A stretch of DNA of 64,000 bases from Tenodera sinensis (Eukaryota; Arthropoda; Insecta; Mantodea; Mantidae): assembly GCA_030765045.1 (NCBI GenBank), contig CM060962.1, positions 266,899,330 through 266,963,329 of the forward strand. Reading direction: 5' to 3'. The position numbers were made by a program, and so were the translations under genes. The notes under the pieces are model-generated. The model saw only the letters and a list, made by a program, of their open reading frames with translations. It made no database searches and was not told the DNA's origin. Below, in pieces: positions 32,191 through 42,705 of the stretch. Numbering within the stretch: the stretch's first letter is position 1; each line of letters opens with the position of its first letter.

Positions 32191-32479
32191 TTATTTTCAG
32201 TAACTTTTTGTGGCACAAGCCATTGATGCGACATCTCTAATTATGTGTTTTTCAATACTTCATGCTAGTTTAAAGTGGTGTCGCTATTCAGTTATTTCTA
32301 TTGGCGTCATGGAAAGAGTATGTCAGCATATTGCCGTTAAACGTCTGACCATTTATTCGGTTCCCCTTGCTCCATGGTAACCACAAAGAAATAAGTAATG
32401 TAACTAACCTGTTTTGCAAATATTTATCACGTTATATGAAGTAGATAGGAAGATTAACTTTTTGTAACAACGACTCTAT

Positions 32480-33015
32480 GAAAACTTGCGGAGGGGGATT
32501 TGCACCTCAACCGAAAGGCGATCTTTACTGCCCCCTCCCTCGGGAGGATGGATGAGGCGAATGGATCCTAAAAGCACCCGGTAAGTTGCCACGTCAGAGC
32601 AGGGAGTACGGTCCCTATATTTTCCCAGTTAGAAGCACCCCGGTGTAGGCTGACTCACCTCGGTTCGTCTTCCACCTCTTCGGGTTCGCACTCTCAAGGG
32701 GAACGAGGAACTCGGAAACCGGCTCCCTTTCACCCCTCGGGCTTATGGGGAGCCCGGGAACCGCCGTCCAATCTGGGGGACGAGATTTCCAGAGCGCATT
32801 TGTTCCTCTTGCCGTGCTGCTGTCGCGACACTAGCCGACGCTTCCAACCCTGAAAGAAACCAAACACGATGAAGGGTGGAACGAAGGAGGGACCGGACAT
32901 TCGGAGACCTGGCCTGGCGACCTGGGAAACCTGCGTAAAGCTCATGGGTCAGGAAGGTCGGCGCGACCTTCTGAATACCCGCCACAGACGTTACTGCTTG
33001 AGCCATCCCGTTCGG
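32480..33015 (-). other. GC-rich island, unclassified (probably retroposed)
   Basis: About 500 bp with clearly higher GC than its flanks. Read on the minus strand it begins AAAAAAAACCGAACGGGATG at about 33019 and has an 87-codon open frame from 33006 (MAQAVTSVAGIQKVAPTFLT...). Two frames overlap on the same strand, which argues against simple coding. The sharp composition change suggests an inserted repeat such as a LINE 5' region. I recognise no domain. Confidence 0.4.
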
Positions 33016-33019
33016 TTTT

Positions 33020-33672
33020 TTTTAACAATAGTTGGTTAAAAAATACACAAAACAAACTGATAAATCAGATTCTTTTGTATGCAATACACTTTTACCGTGT
33101 TACAGTGTGCATTCCTTTTTGCTCTTTCTAGTTCAACTCAACATATTTTCTTCTCCAGGTGTTTCTTATCCCTACCTTATGTCATCGTTTGATCGGTCTT
33201 CCTTCTTCTGCCTAATACCTCTGAGCCGCATTCCCCTCAAGAAAACAAAATACTGTATGTGCCCTAATCTCTACCTGTTCATTCTCTGTTCTTTTTTTCC
33301 CTTCAATTTCTGCAAATCAGATTTGATTAAATTAATATTTTAAAACATTGGTTGATTTGCTTATAGTATACTTGTTTACAGCTACATAGACTTCCTCTTT
33401 GCTTTTTAAACGGGATGTATGTAATAGTAGATAAGGTTATTATAACAAATATGCATGGCAATAACCTTTAAATTCTCTGGGCATTCAAGTATAATAAATT
33501 TCATGTTGACTATATGAATATAAATATGAAATATAAGCAGTTCTAAAAAACTTATGGAGGGTCGAAATGGTGAATTTTGTGATTTTTTTTAACTCAGGTT
33601 TCACTTCTATATGAAAATTTCAGATCTCCCGCTCATTTTGATATAGAGGCACGTTAATCGTAAGCAGATTAA
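33020..33672. other. no gene seen
   Basis: AT-rich spacer up to the AATT target site of the transposon that follows. An open frame at 33032-33343 has no family resemblance. Confidence 0.45.
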
Positions 33673-34040
33673 AATTGAATCACCAGTTTGAAGAAGGGAA
33701 TAATTCCAAAACCATTTTTTGGGGGAAATCGAAAAAAACGTCCTAGCGGTTTATTTTTAGTTCAACGTAATTTTACCTTATGTAAGAAAATGTTTATCTC
33801 TTCATTAGGAAAGAGGTTGGTATGCTAGCAATTGCTTAAATTTACTTCTAACTCAGTAATTAGGACTATAAATAATAGGCTTTAATTCCTTCTTAAAACT
33901 GTTAACATTTTATCATCATGCAAAAATAATAAGTATAAAAAAATTACATATATTTTAAAATACAAGTACTTTGACACTAGTTTAAATGAACATATACTGA
34001 ATAGCATTACAAACAGAAATTATCAAGAACATATATTTAC

Positions 34041-34074
34041 AATGCAACATATTATATATACAATATGTTGCATT
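34041..34074. terminator. perfect 13-bp hairpin just after the transposase stop
   Basis: AATGCAACATATT (34041-34053) and AATATGTTGCATT (34062-34074) are exactly complementary with an 8-nt AT loop. It sits 23 bp past the minus-strand stop codon of the transposon gene, in its 3' untranslated region. A role in RNA 3'-end formation or stability is a guess. Confidence 0.5.
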
Positions 34075-34096
34075 ATGTTTTCACAAAATGTACTCT

Positions 34097-35899
34097 TCAA
34101 TCCCCCTCTTCATTTTGTGTTTCTGATTCTTCTATTTGCCATGTCAAAACTTCTTCATAAAACACTTTCTTGTCATGAAGAATATATGCAGTAATTTTTC
34201 TGATGTCATCCATTTTCAGCCTGGCAATAGGAATTTTACTGTTGTAGAATTTGGATGTTGGTAGTTCAGGATGCATTCCTGTTTTGGAAAGCAGGAAACT
34301 TTTATTCACTAATCTATCCATGTGTTCTGAAGTTATTACATATCCTTTAGGGGATGATGAATTTTCAAAATGTCTGTATTTTGAAACTTGAAACTTATTT
34401 ACAGACTTGCTTACAGACTTTGTGGTTCTCTTATAAAACTATGACCACCATCCTTTGAAGTAAAGCACATCATCTGAAGTAACCTTTGATACTAAAAATC
34501 GTGATCTTTTAGATGCTTTAATCATTTTCTCATACTCATCAGGAGTATAAATCCTCTCCTTTCTTCTGATCTTCCGTTTGGCTACTCCAAAGTTGCGGTC
34601 ACATTGTAAAAATGAGTGGCCACGCATAGGAAAATACTGATAGATTTTCTTGAAGCGCCCCATCAAAACCAGAGAAAGTAAATATCTCACCAATGTTGTG
34701 TTGTTCCTGTTTTGGCCTCCGCAGGCGTCAGTGAACACATGAAGCTCTGTGATAACTGGATCCATCTTCTGAATACTCGTCCACAGGAAGCTGCAAACCT
34801 CATCTGGTCCTCACTTTGCCTCTCCTTTATGGTAGATGTAGAACTCGGCGGAATTTGTTTTTATGTCATGCACACAAAATAAGTACATCCAAAGTTTTCT
34901 TAAGCAGAACATGTCTTGAGCTGGCATTTTTGGAACTGGGAGGTTTTGCATGAAGTCAAATACAATCGCTCCCACTGTACCATTTTCCTTACATCGGCTT
35001 ATCCTGTTGCTTCTTGTAAAACTTTTCAACTCGTCGTAAGTGTATCATTTTTTTCTGCCACTGCTGCGCGTTTAGCATTTTCGTTTAAGAACGGGGACCT
35101 GATTTTCATTTCAAGTTCCTCACAAGTTGAGCAAACATCAATCTGGGGCCTTCCAAATGTGTAACCATGATTTTCATTATAATATTGACGATAGAAATCG
35201 TACTTAACAATATTAGCAAGGCCAGGATGCTTGTCATCACAGAATAGTTCATGCATAATTTTAACATTAAGATCTGCGCTCAGATGCTTGACTGTTTTAC
35301 AGCAATAATATGATTCCTTAAGTGGAAATAGCCTAATACGTTCATCGATCTTGTTAATTGTTTCTTGGGGCAGAGCTCTTACACGGTTATAATGTTTCCC
35401 GTGCAAATCTATAGGTGATTTTCCAGCAGCAATTAGTGATGTTAGCCTAAAGAGGGCTTCATTTTTTACTGCATAAAGGATTGAAAAAGCTGTTTTGCAT
35501 ACCTTTACTCTCTCATTGTCCACTAGTACAAAATATGTGAAACTGCTGTCTCTGCGTCTTGGTGCTTCAACCCTGGAGCGCCTCCAGGCTACATCATAAG
35601 TGGTATCAATCCCATCAGAAACGGGTCTTGCTCATTTTTGGCACTCTAGAATAAGCGATATCTAAGATAAGCGTTATCTGTTGAAAACTTACGAGTACAT
35701 TTCTCTTAGCATGAACAATGTAGCTCTCAATTAGATTTGGCTGGGAGGGTTTTTCCTGTTGTAGTAGCAACGTATTCCTTGCCGAGAAACCGACGTCTTT
35801 TCCAAACTTAATTTTTATACAGATGCGTGTTTTAACTCCCTTCTTTCTGTTTAAGTTTCCAAATACATTCGCACAAAGTTCATCGCTGTAACTAGACAT
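34097..35899 (-). pseudogene. transposase-like protein with FTDACGGQNRN motif (DUF7869-like)
   Basis: On the minus strand an almost continuous frame of about 600 codons starts at ATG 35897-35899. It reads, in order: MSSYSDELCANVFGNLNRKK; TTYDVAWRRSRVEAPRRR; VKVCKTAFSILYAV; FYRQYYNENHGYTFG; VCSTCEELEMK; VGAIVFDFMQNLPVPK; HVFTDACGGQNRNNT; YFPMRGHSFLQCDRNFG and RKERIYTPDEYEKMI. A tail follows that ends TWQIEESETQNEEGD at 34097. This is the arrangement of a widespread metazoan transposon-borne family often labelled DUF7869. The D residues in FDF, FTD and CDR are candidate catalytic positions. Lesions: frameshifts near 35635 and 35030, in-frame stops near 34808 and 34437. The 165-codon open frame at 35026-35523 is only its middle section, and its start codon is not ATG. 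Confidence 0.8.
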
Positions 35900-36234
35900 T
35901 TTCGAACAGCCTCAATTTATGGGTGTTTCTCACAAAAATAGTGCAGTAATACACTTCTCATTATTGTAACAGCTGTGAAACTGCGCTTTCAGACTCTTAG
36001 TATTTGGTGCCATCTATGGGCGGAGAGATTAGGCTGAAGAAGGAAATGAGTCCGGGAGTTGTTCCCTTGTTCAAACTAACGAATATTACTCGGGGTTATA
36101 ACTTCATTGTTATTTGGTTTTCGTTTCCTTCTTTCTCCTGACACATGCCTCTAGGCGCATAGATGTGATTTTTAACAGAAACTCATTTTTCAAATTTTGG
36201 TGCTTATTCCCTTCTTCAAACTGGTGATTCAATT

Positions 36235-37284
36235 ATTATTATTGAAAATAAAGTTGTAAATAAGCTTTAGGCTTTCTCATCTTAACTGCTTTTAAGAACG
36301 AATGATTTTCCACACATATTCCCCATTATATCTGAAACCTGTTGGTATAATGTGCTGAAATTGTTATCACACGTTTGCAACTAGATAAGCTTTATTTTAA
36401 TGAAAAGGGTTTTATGCATCAGGCAATACTATGCAGTTTTTTAAATTTTAAACCCCTTCTATGTACTTCAATAAAAATCTAGACATAAAGGGTCTTCTAT
36501 AAACATTGGAGAGATAGGGCATTTCGACTCCCCTTAAACCGAAGATGTAACAGGATTTGAAGGTTGCTTCAAAAAATCTTTTTCTTTGTTTATTTCTTCT
36601 TTTAACCAAATTTAGCAAAATAATTTGCAAGATTGTCACAGATTTGAATAATAGGGAGTGGAATACTAATCTAAAAAGATAAAAGCAATTATCAGGACAC
36701 TAAATAACAAATAATAGAACACATACCATCAGCAAAAAGCATTGTTGCTTTCTGTTTCAATAAAGAGATTTATTTGTTTATACTAATATGGCAATGCAAT
36801 GTTATAGTGCATACTATAATGTATTTAATTCGGAAAGGATTTTATTTCAAATAAACCGTGAAGTTATAGATGCATGCGTATCTCGCTCGAAGGATATTTC
36901 AATGTAGGTTTAAACTTCCATTCAGCGGCATAAAGTGATGCTGGTTGTTTGTACAAATGTAGTTAACATGCGGCAGATCAAAGGCGGGTGAGAAGATGAA
37001 GGTGTTCAGTGCCTCGAAAACCAACGTTGCCACGTTCTCTCCACGAGAAAACTAACAGAATGAGAAAGAAAACAGGGGAGATGTTGCAACACTTATGTTT
37101 CACTCCACGTGGAGTTAACAACTGTCTATCATTAGTGATCTTTGATTTCATTGAATGAAATGACACGCCCATTAGTGCAATGTGAATGTGCAGCGACTTC
37201 CGAGAACTAACAATGCATGCGGTGTGTATTATCTGAGAGGCTTCTGATGATCAAAAGTAAAGCGCATGTTAGCCATTAGAGTAG
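36235..37284. other. no gene seen
   Basis: AT-rich spacer to the right of the transposon. No supported features. Confidence 0.5.
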
Positions 37285-37314
37285 CACGATAACTGATTTA
37301 TCGTCGAGTTATGC

Positions 37315-37399
<85 letters not shown>

Positions 37400-37500
37400 A
37401 AATGCACACATTCACGCGCGCAACTTTTCCTAAAAATGCTTTTTTTGGATTCAGGGGACCTAGAATCATGTATTTCTTTAATATCGAATCATATGGAATG
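37285..37500 (-). mobile_element. family A repeat fragment, minus strand, with expanded CA array
   Basis: Contains CTAAAAATGCTTTTTTTGG and ATTCAGGGGACCTAGAATCA, the minus-strand version of the GAATCCAAAAAAGCATTTTTAG block. On the other side of a CA array lies TCGTCGAGTTATGCC, matching GGCATAACTC. The array sits exactly at the GT-rich block of the family. Confidence 0.75.
37319..37393. repeat. (CA)n microsatellite
   Basis: About 37 CA units, nearly pure, inside a family A fragment. Confidence 0.97.
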
Positions 37501-37628
37501 CAGTACTCCTCTACTTACTGCATGTAAATGTAAAACCGATGATGCTCTGTTGTCTACACCAATTAAAGTTGTTATTCGAATACAACTTAAAACAAAATTT
37601 GGACATGTTAAGAAATCAGACATAAAGG

Positions 37629-37845
37629 AAAAATAAAAACGGCGCTGTCAACCGACAGGATCATATTAGTGCTGCAGTTGTGCCGGAATTAATCCCACAA
37701 GAGCCCTTTTACGTGTGTGTAAATTTAATGACATGGAACTGTCACTTTTTACTACACTTTAAACATAAATAAAAAAAAGTGACATAGTGGGGTTTGAACC
37801 CGCGACCTTGACATCAGTGGGCTAGCACCTGAACTACATGAACTA
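37629..37845 (-). mobile_element. tRNA-derived SINE, minus strand, second copy
   Basis: The left part (37637-37760) matches the SINE nested at 16727-16872 (CGGCGCTGTCAACCGACAGG, TGTGCCGGAATT, AATTTAATGACATGGAACTG). The right part (about 37787-37843), read on the minus strand, is a tRNA-like head. It has an A-box region GTTCAGGTGCTAGCCC and a B box GCGGGTTCAAACCCC. The two parts are joined by an A-rich linker. This copy shows that the family is tRNA-headed and that its sense strand here is minus. Confidence 0.8.
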
Positions 37846-38970
37846 CATATGAACTACATATATAGATCGAAATAAAGAGCAAAAGGGAAGTCATGGTCGT
37901 TACATGAGTTGGGGCCATGTGTTTGTGGGCAATGGAAGTTGGTCACTGAACAATTTCAAACCCTTAGTAAAGTGGGTTCGGGATACCAAAGGGAAGTTAC
38001 TCTGTAACATCGGACCTCCCGACTGAGGCACTCTTAAAACCGCTTCTTATGTGCTACATGGAATGTGGTTTGCAATTCGGATTCTCTGTGCGCAATCTCA
38101 AGTCACTGAAAATGTTATTTTCGAATAAGAAACGTAATTTTCGATTAAAAAAAGCTATTAAAGCTCAATTTTTATTCAAAGCTCTTCTACAAATAGTTTT
38201 AAACGGTTTATATTTCTGCTAACGAGATGAGTAATTTGAAAAATCGTGTAGGCCATGTCTTGTGTAATGTACTACGAATAATTAGCTTTCCATAAATACA
38301 TTAAGTGTGCATTCGCTAGAGCTTATAGGCTCTAATAGTCGGCGCCTGTGTCGTTATAATATTAAAAACTCTACTTCTGTTTAATTAGCTACGTTAAATC
38401 ACAAACAAAAGTGGACACTAGTTTTAAAGAAAGTTCATAACCTCTCAGAGTTCTGCAGCATCATCTGTGTATGGAATGGTGTAACAGGAATCCCAGAACT
38501 TCAAGAATTCTGCCGACCAAAAGAGGTAATATACTTTTTACAGTGAATCGAATATATTCCATTGAATCTAGAACCAAAGGTAATTACTCTCAAAATTATA
38601 CATCAGTTACACAAATGAGACAATCGAAAGATATGCGAGTGCTGTGTACTCCCACGATAAAATCGCTCTAAAAGGTTAGGTTTTAGCAAAATGAATTGTT
38701 CCAAACCCGCATAAGCTGGGTTTCGCGCATTTTAAATACAAGAATTAGCATGTATTTAGTAAATTAGACAATATTGCACGACTTGTTATGCAAATCCTCT
38801 AAAGTAAACATAAAAAATGTCGCTAAACAACTCTTGTAGAAAGCAAAAAGGATTATTCTTTAAGTGCTTGTCCAACAGTAGCTTTAGAGATTTGAATTCT
38901 ATTGAATTTACGTATAATTTCAGCTTACATTTTACAATCTTCCGAAACATTTTGATCACAAATTCCTACT
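37846..38970. other. no gene seen
   Basis: AT-rich spacer. The 66-codon open frame at 38471-38671 shows no family resemblance. The short ATGAACTACATAT direct repeats at 37831-37863 are minor. Confidence 0.5.
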
Positions 38971-40248
38971 AGGTAACCCATCTGTGAAAAATGGGCAAAA
39001 ATGACAAAATTTTTCATTTTTGGCTTTTTATACCATAAATAAGTTTAAACCTTTGGCTTTCATTTTCATGCTTTTGTTTACTCATCTGTGCCCTTTAAAT
39101 GACTTTACCGAAGGTTTTAAATGGCCATGTGCTAGGTGGTATGTCAGTTTAATTGCACAGAAACACTCGAAGTAGAGTGAACTCGAAGTGCTTGCAATGT
39201 TTTTCCGACTCAATATCTGCTCAGTTTGAGTTGGAATTACGCGGTTTCTTGTGACAAATTAGCTGAAACATGTTGGCTAACCTGAGAATCATCTATATGA
39301 GAGCTATCTATTGGGCTAATTCTAAAGTTCTTTGGTTTATTTAGAGGGGAAATGTGCTAACATCATGGTGCTTTGTGAAGAAATAGTGAAGAAATGCCCA
39401 AAGGAAATTCTTTTTTCAAAAAAGAAAACAGTAGTTGGTGTAATATATGAAATTAGTGAATATAATATGGGTTGTGAAGCTTCACAGTATCTAAGGTATG
39501 AGGTTCAGGGTAGAAATTTCAATGTAATTGGGGAGAAATTAAATAAAATTAGGGATAAATGTCCTCTGAAGGATAGTGCTAGGCATTCAAAAAGGGGCTA
39601 CAGAACTGGTAGGAAGCGACTGAAATTTGAAAAAACAGATAAAAGGACCTCTGAGGGTTCCACATATGGTGCAGGCCAGTTTTAATCAAGTACATTTGTA
39701 TTGCTAAACTTTAACTCAATTTTTCTCCGCTTATGATTTCCTGACACATGATTATGTACAAAATGCTCCTTGGTGCATAGTTTTGCAGATACTTTCTTGA
39801 AACTTGGTACACATGTTGCTCAAAGTAGAGGAATTAAAACATGGCTCTAAATTTTTCCTGTACCTTAATAAAAAAGTTTTTATTTCAAAAAGGAATTTGT
39901 AAAATTGGTAAAATTCTCAGAAATTGTATTATGCAATTTTCAAATTTTTTTCTCCCAAACAAAATAAATTACTGAAAAAACAGCAGCCAAGTTTTGTAGC
40001 ACTATATATCATTGATTAGCTGTAGAAGTTGAAATGTTCTTGGTTGAAAAGTATGCACCGAGGAGCATTTTTCACATAACCTTACAGAAATTAAAAAAAG
40101 AAAAAGATATTTTAAAACAAAAAGTATTCAAGATATAAAGTTCAAACTCATAATATTCTTTTAACTCTGAGCAACAAGCCTATTCCCAAAATGTGTGAAG
40201 AATTGGACGAAAAATGGCAATTTTTCAACTTTCACAGATGGGTTACCT
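38971..40248. mobile_element. TIR-bounded DNA element of unknown class (1,278 bp)
   Basis: The exact 19-bp inverted ends AGGTAACCCATCTGTGAAA (38971-38989) and their complement (40230-40248) enclose AT-rich DNA and one open frame (39332-39685). The flanks TTCCTACT and TTCTTGCA show no certain target duplication. Subterminal DNA (TTTCCTGACACATG, GTGCATAGTTTTG at 39736-39786) resembles the right subterminal part of the transposon at 33677-36230 (TCTCCTGACACATG, GCGCATAGATGTG). A distant relationship is possible. Confidence 0.75.
39332..39685 (+). CDS. hypothetical protein inside a TIR element
   Basis: An open frame of 117 codons, with the first ATG at 39365 giving 106 residues. It is acidic/basic mixed, with a Lys-rich centre (FSKKKTVVGVIYEI), a short Cys-bearing segment (NMGCEASQYLRYEV) and a basic end (RGYRTGRKRLKFEKTDKR). 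No signal peptide or membrane segment. No family recognised. It is the only sizeable frame in the element, so it may be an exon or surviving piece of a transposase or accessory DNA-binding protein. No splice sites could be assigned. It could also be chance, since the DNA is AT-rich and the frame is modest. Confidence 0.4.
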   Translation: MVYLEGKCANIMVLCEEIVKKCPKEILFSKKKTVVGVIYEISEYNMGCEASQYLRYEVQGRNFNVIGEKLNKIRDKCPLKDSARHSKRGYRTGRKRLKFEKTDKRTSEGSTYGAGQF

Positions 40249-41014
40249 TTCTTGCACATGGCTGGTGTCTTAATTTGTATTTCACAGCCAGCATAGATCC
40301 CTGACCCTCAGCACTGCTGCGCAACATTTACTCCCTTTACTAAATCCGCTATTCAATTCACTTAATCTCTTTCCCCTCCCGGCCTTCTTCTCCTTAACGT
40401 TTTCCACCCATTCTTCTTTTATTTTAATTAACAAATCCCCTTTCCTTAATTTCAAACAGGTAACTGTACAACACTTCGCATATTGTGTATTTGAATGAAC
40501 CAAGGTTTACACACATTTTAGATTTTAGGAGACAAATGTCTATCAATACAAATAACCTATATCGGATTTGTTTTTATCAGATATTCCAACGTGTTCCTTA
40601 TTTAAACAGGAAAAAACCTTGCAAGCTAGTGGAGGACAAAACAAACCTCAAAGCTAATTGTAGCTAAATTCATTCGAATTAAGATATAAATGCATTACAG
40701 GATTTTTTACACAAAGTTTGCGCGAGAGTTTGTGATATAATAAACCATTTATTTCCATTCCTCAAGAATCTAGAGGGCTCCTAATATTTCATACAAGCTA
40801 TTTTTTTCCGGTGAAGCAGTTCTTTTATGGCAGTAATTGTATTGGACAGATTTGTTTACACTCATCATGTAGACTCCCTGGTTAACTCAGTACCGAGTTG
40901 GCATGTTCCTGAAGGGTTTAGCTGCTTTTGTTTCCTGAGTTGGTACTTTCTTTCCTGGATCGAAATTTTTGTTGCAAAAAAGTGAAGTGGGTCATGTATC
41001 TAAATGTTTGAAGC
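40249..41014. other. no gene seen
   Basis: AT-rich DNA between the TIR element and the polypurine array. No supported features. Confidence 0.5.
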
Positions 41015-41020
41015 AACCAG

Positions 41021-41055
<35 letters not shown>

Positions 41056-41102
41056 AAGAAAGAAAGAGAGAGAGAGAGAGAAAGAAAGAAAGAGAGAAAG
41101 AG

Positions 41103-41185
<83 letters not shown>

Positions 41186-41234
41186 AGAGAGAAAGAAAGA
41201 GAGAAAGAAAGAGAGAAAGAAAGATGAGAAAGAA

Positions 41235-41269
<35 letters not shown>

Positions 41270-41342
41270 AAGAGAGAAAGAGAGAAAGAGAGAAAGAGAG
41301 AAAGAGAGAAAGAGAGATAGAGAGAAAGAGAGAAAGAGAGAA

Positions 41343-41373
<31 letters not shown>

Positions 41374-42705
41374 AGGAGAGAAGGAGAGAAGGAGAGAAGG
41401 AGAGAAGGAGAGAAGGAGAGAAGGAGAGAAGGAGAGAAGGAGAGAAGGAGAGAAGGAGAGACGGAGAGACGGAGAGACGGAGAGACGGAGAGAAGGAGAG
41501 AAGGAGAGAAGGAGAGAAGGAGAGAAGGAGAGAAAGAGAGAAAGAGAGAAGGAGAGAAGGAGAGAAGGAGAGAAGGAGAGAAGGAGAGAAGGAGAGAAGG
41601 AGAGAAGGAGAGAAGGAGAGAAGGAGAGAAGGAGAGAAGGAGAGAAGGAGAGAAGGAGAGAAGGAGAGAAGGAGAGAAGGAGAGAAGGAGAGAAGGAGAG
41701 AAGGAGAGAAGGAGAGAAGGAGAGAAGGAGAGAAGGAGAGAAGGAGAGAAGGAGAGAAGGAGAGAAGGAGAGAAGGAGAGAAGGAGAGAAGGAGAGAAGG
41801 AGAGAAGGAGAGAAGGAGAGAAAGAGAGAAAGAAAGAAAAGAAAAGAAAGAAAGGAAAGGAAAGGAAAGGAAAGGAAAGGAAAGGAAAGGAAAGGAAAGG
41901 AAAGTAAAGAAAAGAAAAGAAAAGAAAAGAAAAGAAAAGAAAAGAAAAGAAAAGAAAAGAAAAGAAAAGAAAAGAAAAGAAAAGAAAAGAAAAGAAAAGA
42001 AAAGAAAAGAAAAGAAAAGAAAAGAAAAGAAAAGAAAAGAAAAGAAAAGAAAAGAAAAGAAAAGAAAAGAAAAGAAAAGAAAAGAAAAGAAAAGAAAAGA
42101 AAAGAAAAGAAAAGAAAAGAAAAGAAAAGAAAAGAAAAGAAAAGAAAAGAAAAGAAAAGAAAAGAAAAGAAAAGAAAAGAAAAGAAAAGAAAAGAAAAGA
42201 AAAGAAAAGAAAAGAAAAGAAAAGAAAAGAAAAGAAAAGAAAAGAAAAGAAAAGAAAAGAAAAGAAAAGAAAAGAAAAGAAAAGAAAAGAAAAGAAAAGA
42301 AAAGAAAAGAAAAGAAAAGAAAAGAAAAGAAAAGAAAAGAAAAGAAAAGAAAAGAAAAGAAAAGAAAAGAAAAGAAAAGAAAAGAAAAGAAAAGAAAAGA
42401 AAAGAAAAGAAAAGAAAAGAAAAGAAAAGAAAAGAAAAGAAAAGAAAAGAAAAGAAAAGAAAAGAAAAGAAAAGAAAAGAAAAGAAAAGAAAAGAAAAGA
42501 AAAGAAAAGAAAAGAAAAGAAAAGAAAAGAAAAGAAAAGAAAAGAAAAGAAAAGAAAAGAAAAGAAAAGAAAAGAAAAGAAAAGAAAAGAAAAGAAAAGA
42601 AAAGAAAAGAAAAGAAAAGAAAAGAAAAGAAAAGAAAAGAAAAGAAAAGAAAAGAAAAGAAAAGAAAAGAAAAGAAAAGAAAAGAAAGAAAGAAAGAAAG
42701 ATCAT
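41015..42705. repeat. 1.7-kb polypurine array: (GAAA)n, (GAGAAGGA)n, (GAAAA)n
   Basis: A compound array. (GAAA)n/(GA)n mixtures run at 41020-41370 and an 8-bp GAGAAGGA unit at about 41370-41825, with a GAGACGGA variant patch at 41457-41490. GGAAA units lie at about 41850-41903, then about 155 perfect GAAAA units at about 41906-42685, ending in GAAA. Only a handful of pyrimidines occur in almost 1.7 kb of the plus strand. Because no stop codon can form, it yields very long false open frames on both strands (567 and 624 codons). It could form triplex DNA. Length may be affected by assembly. Confidence 0.98.

Larger units (their letters stand above)
33677..36230 (-). mobile_element. DNA transposon with 31-bp identical ends (Sola-like candidate)
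   Basis: 33673-33703 and 36204-36234 are perfect inverted repeats (AATTGAATCACCAGTTTG and so on). If the outer palindromic AATT is the target site, the TIRs are 27 bp starting GAATCACCAG with a 4-bp AATT duplication. AATT could equally be part of the ends. The element is 2,554 bp and carries one minus-strand transposase-like gene over most of its length. Perfect end identity and a gene with only a few lesions indicate a young copy. A 4-bp duplication fits Sola among other superfamilies, but the class is not proven. Confidence 0.85.
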
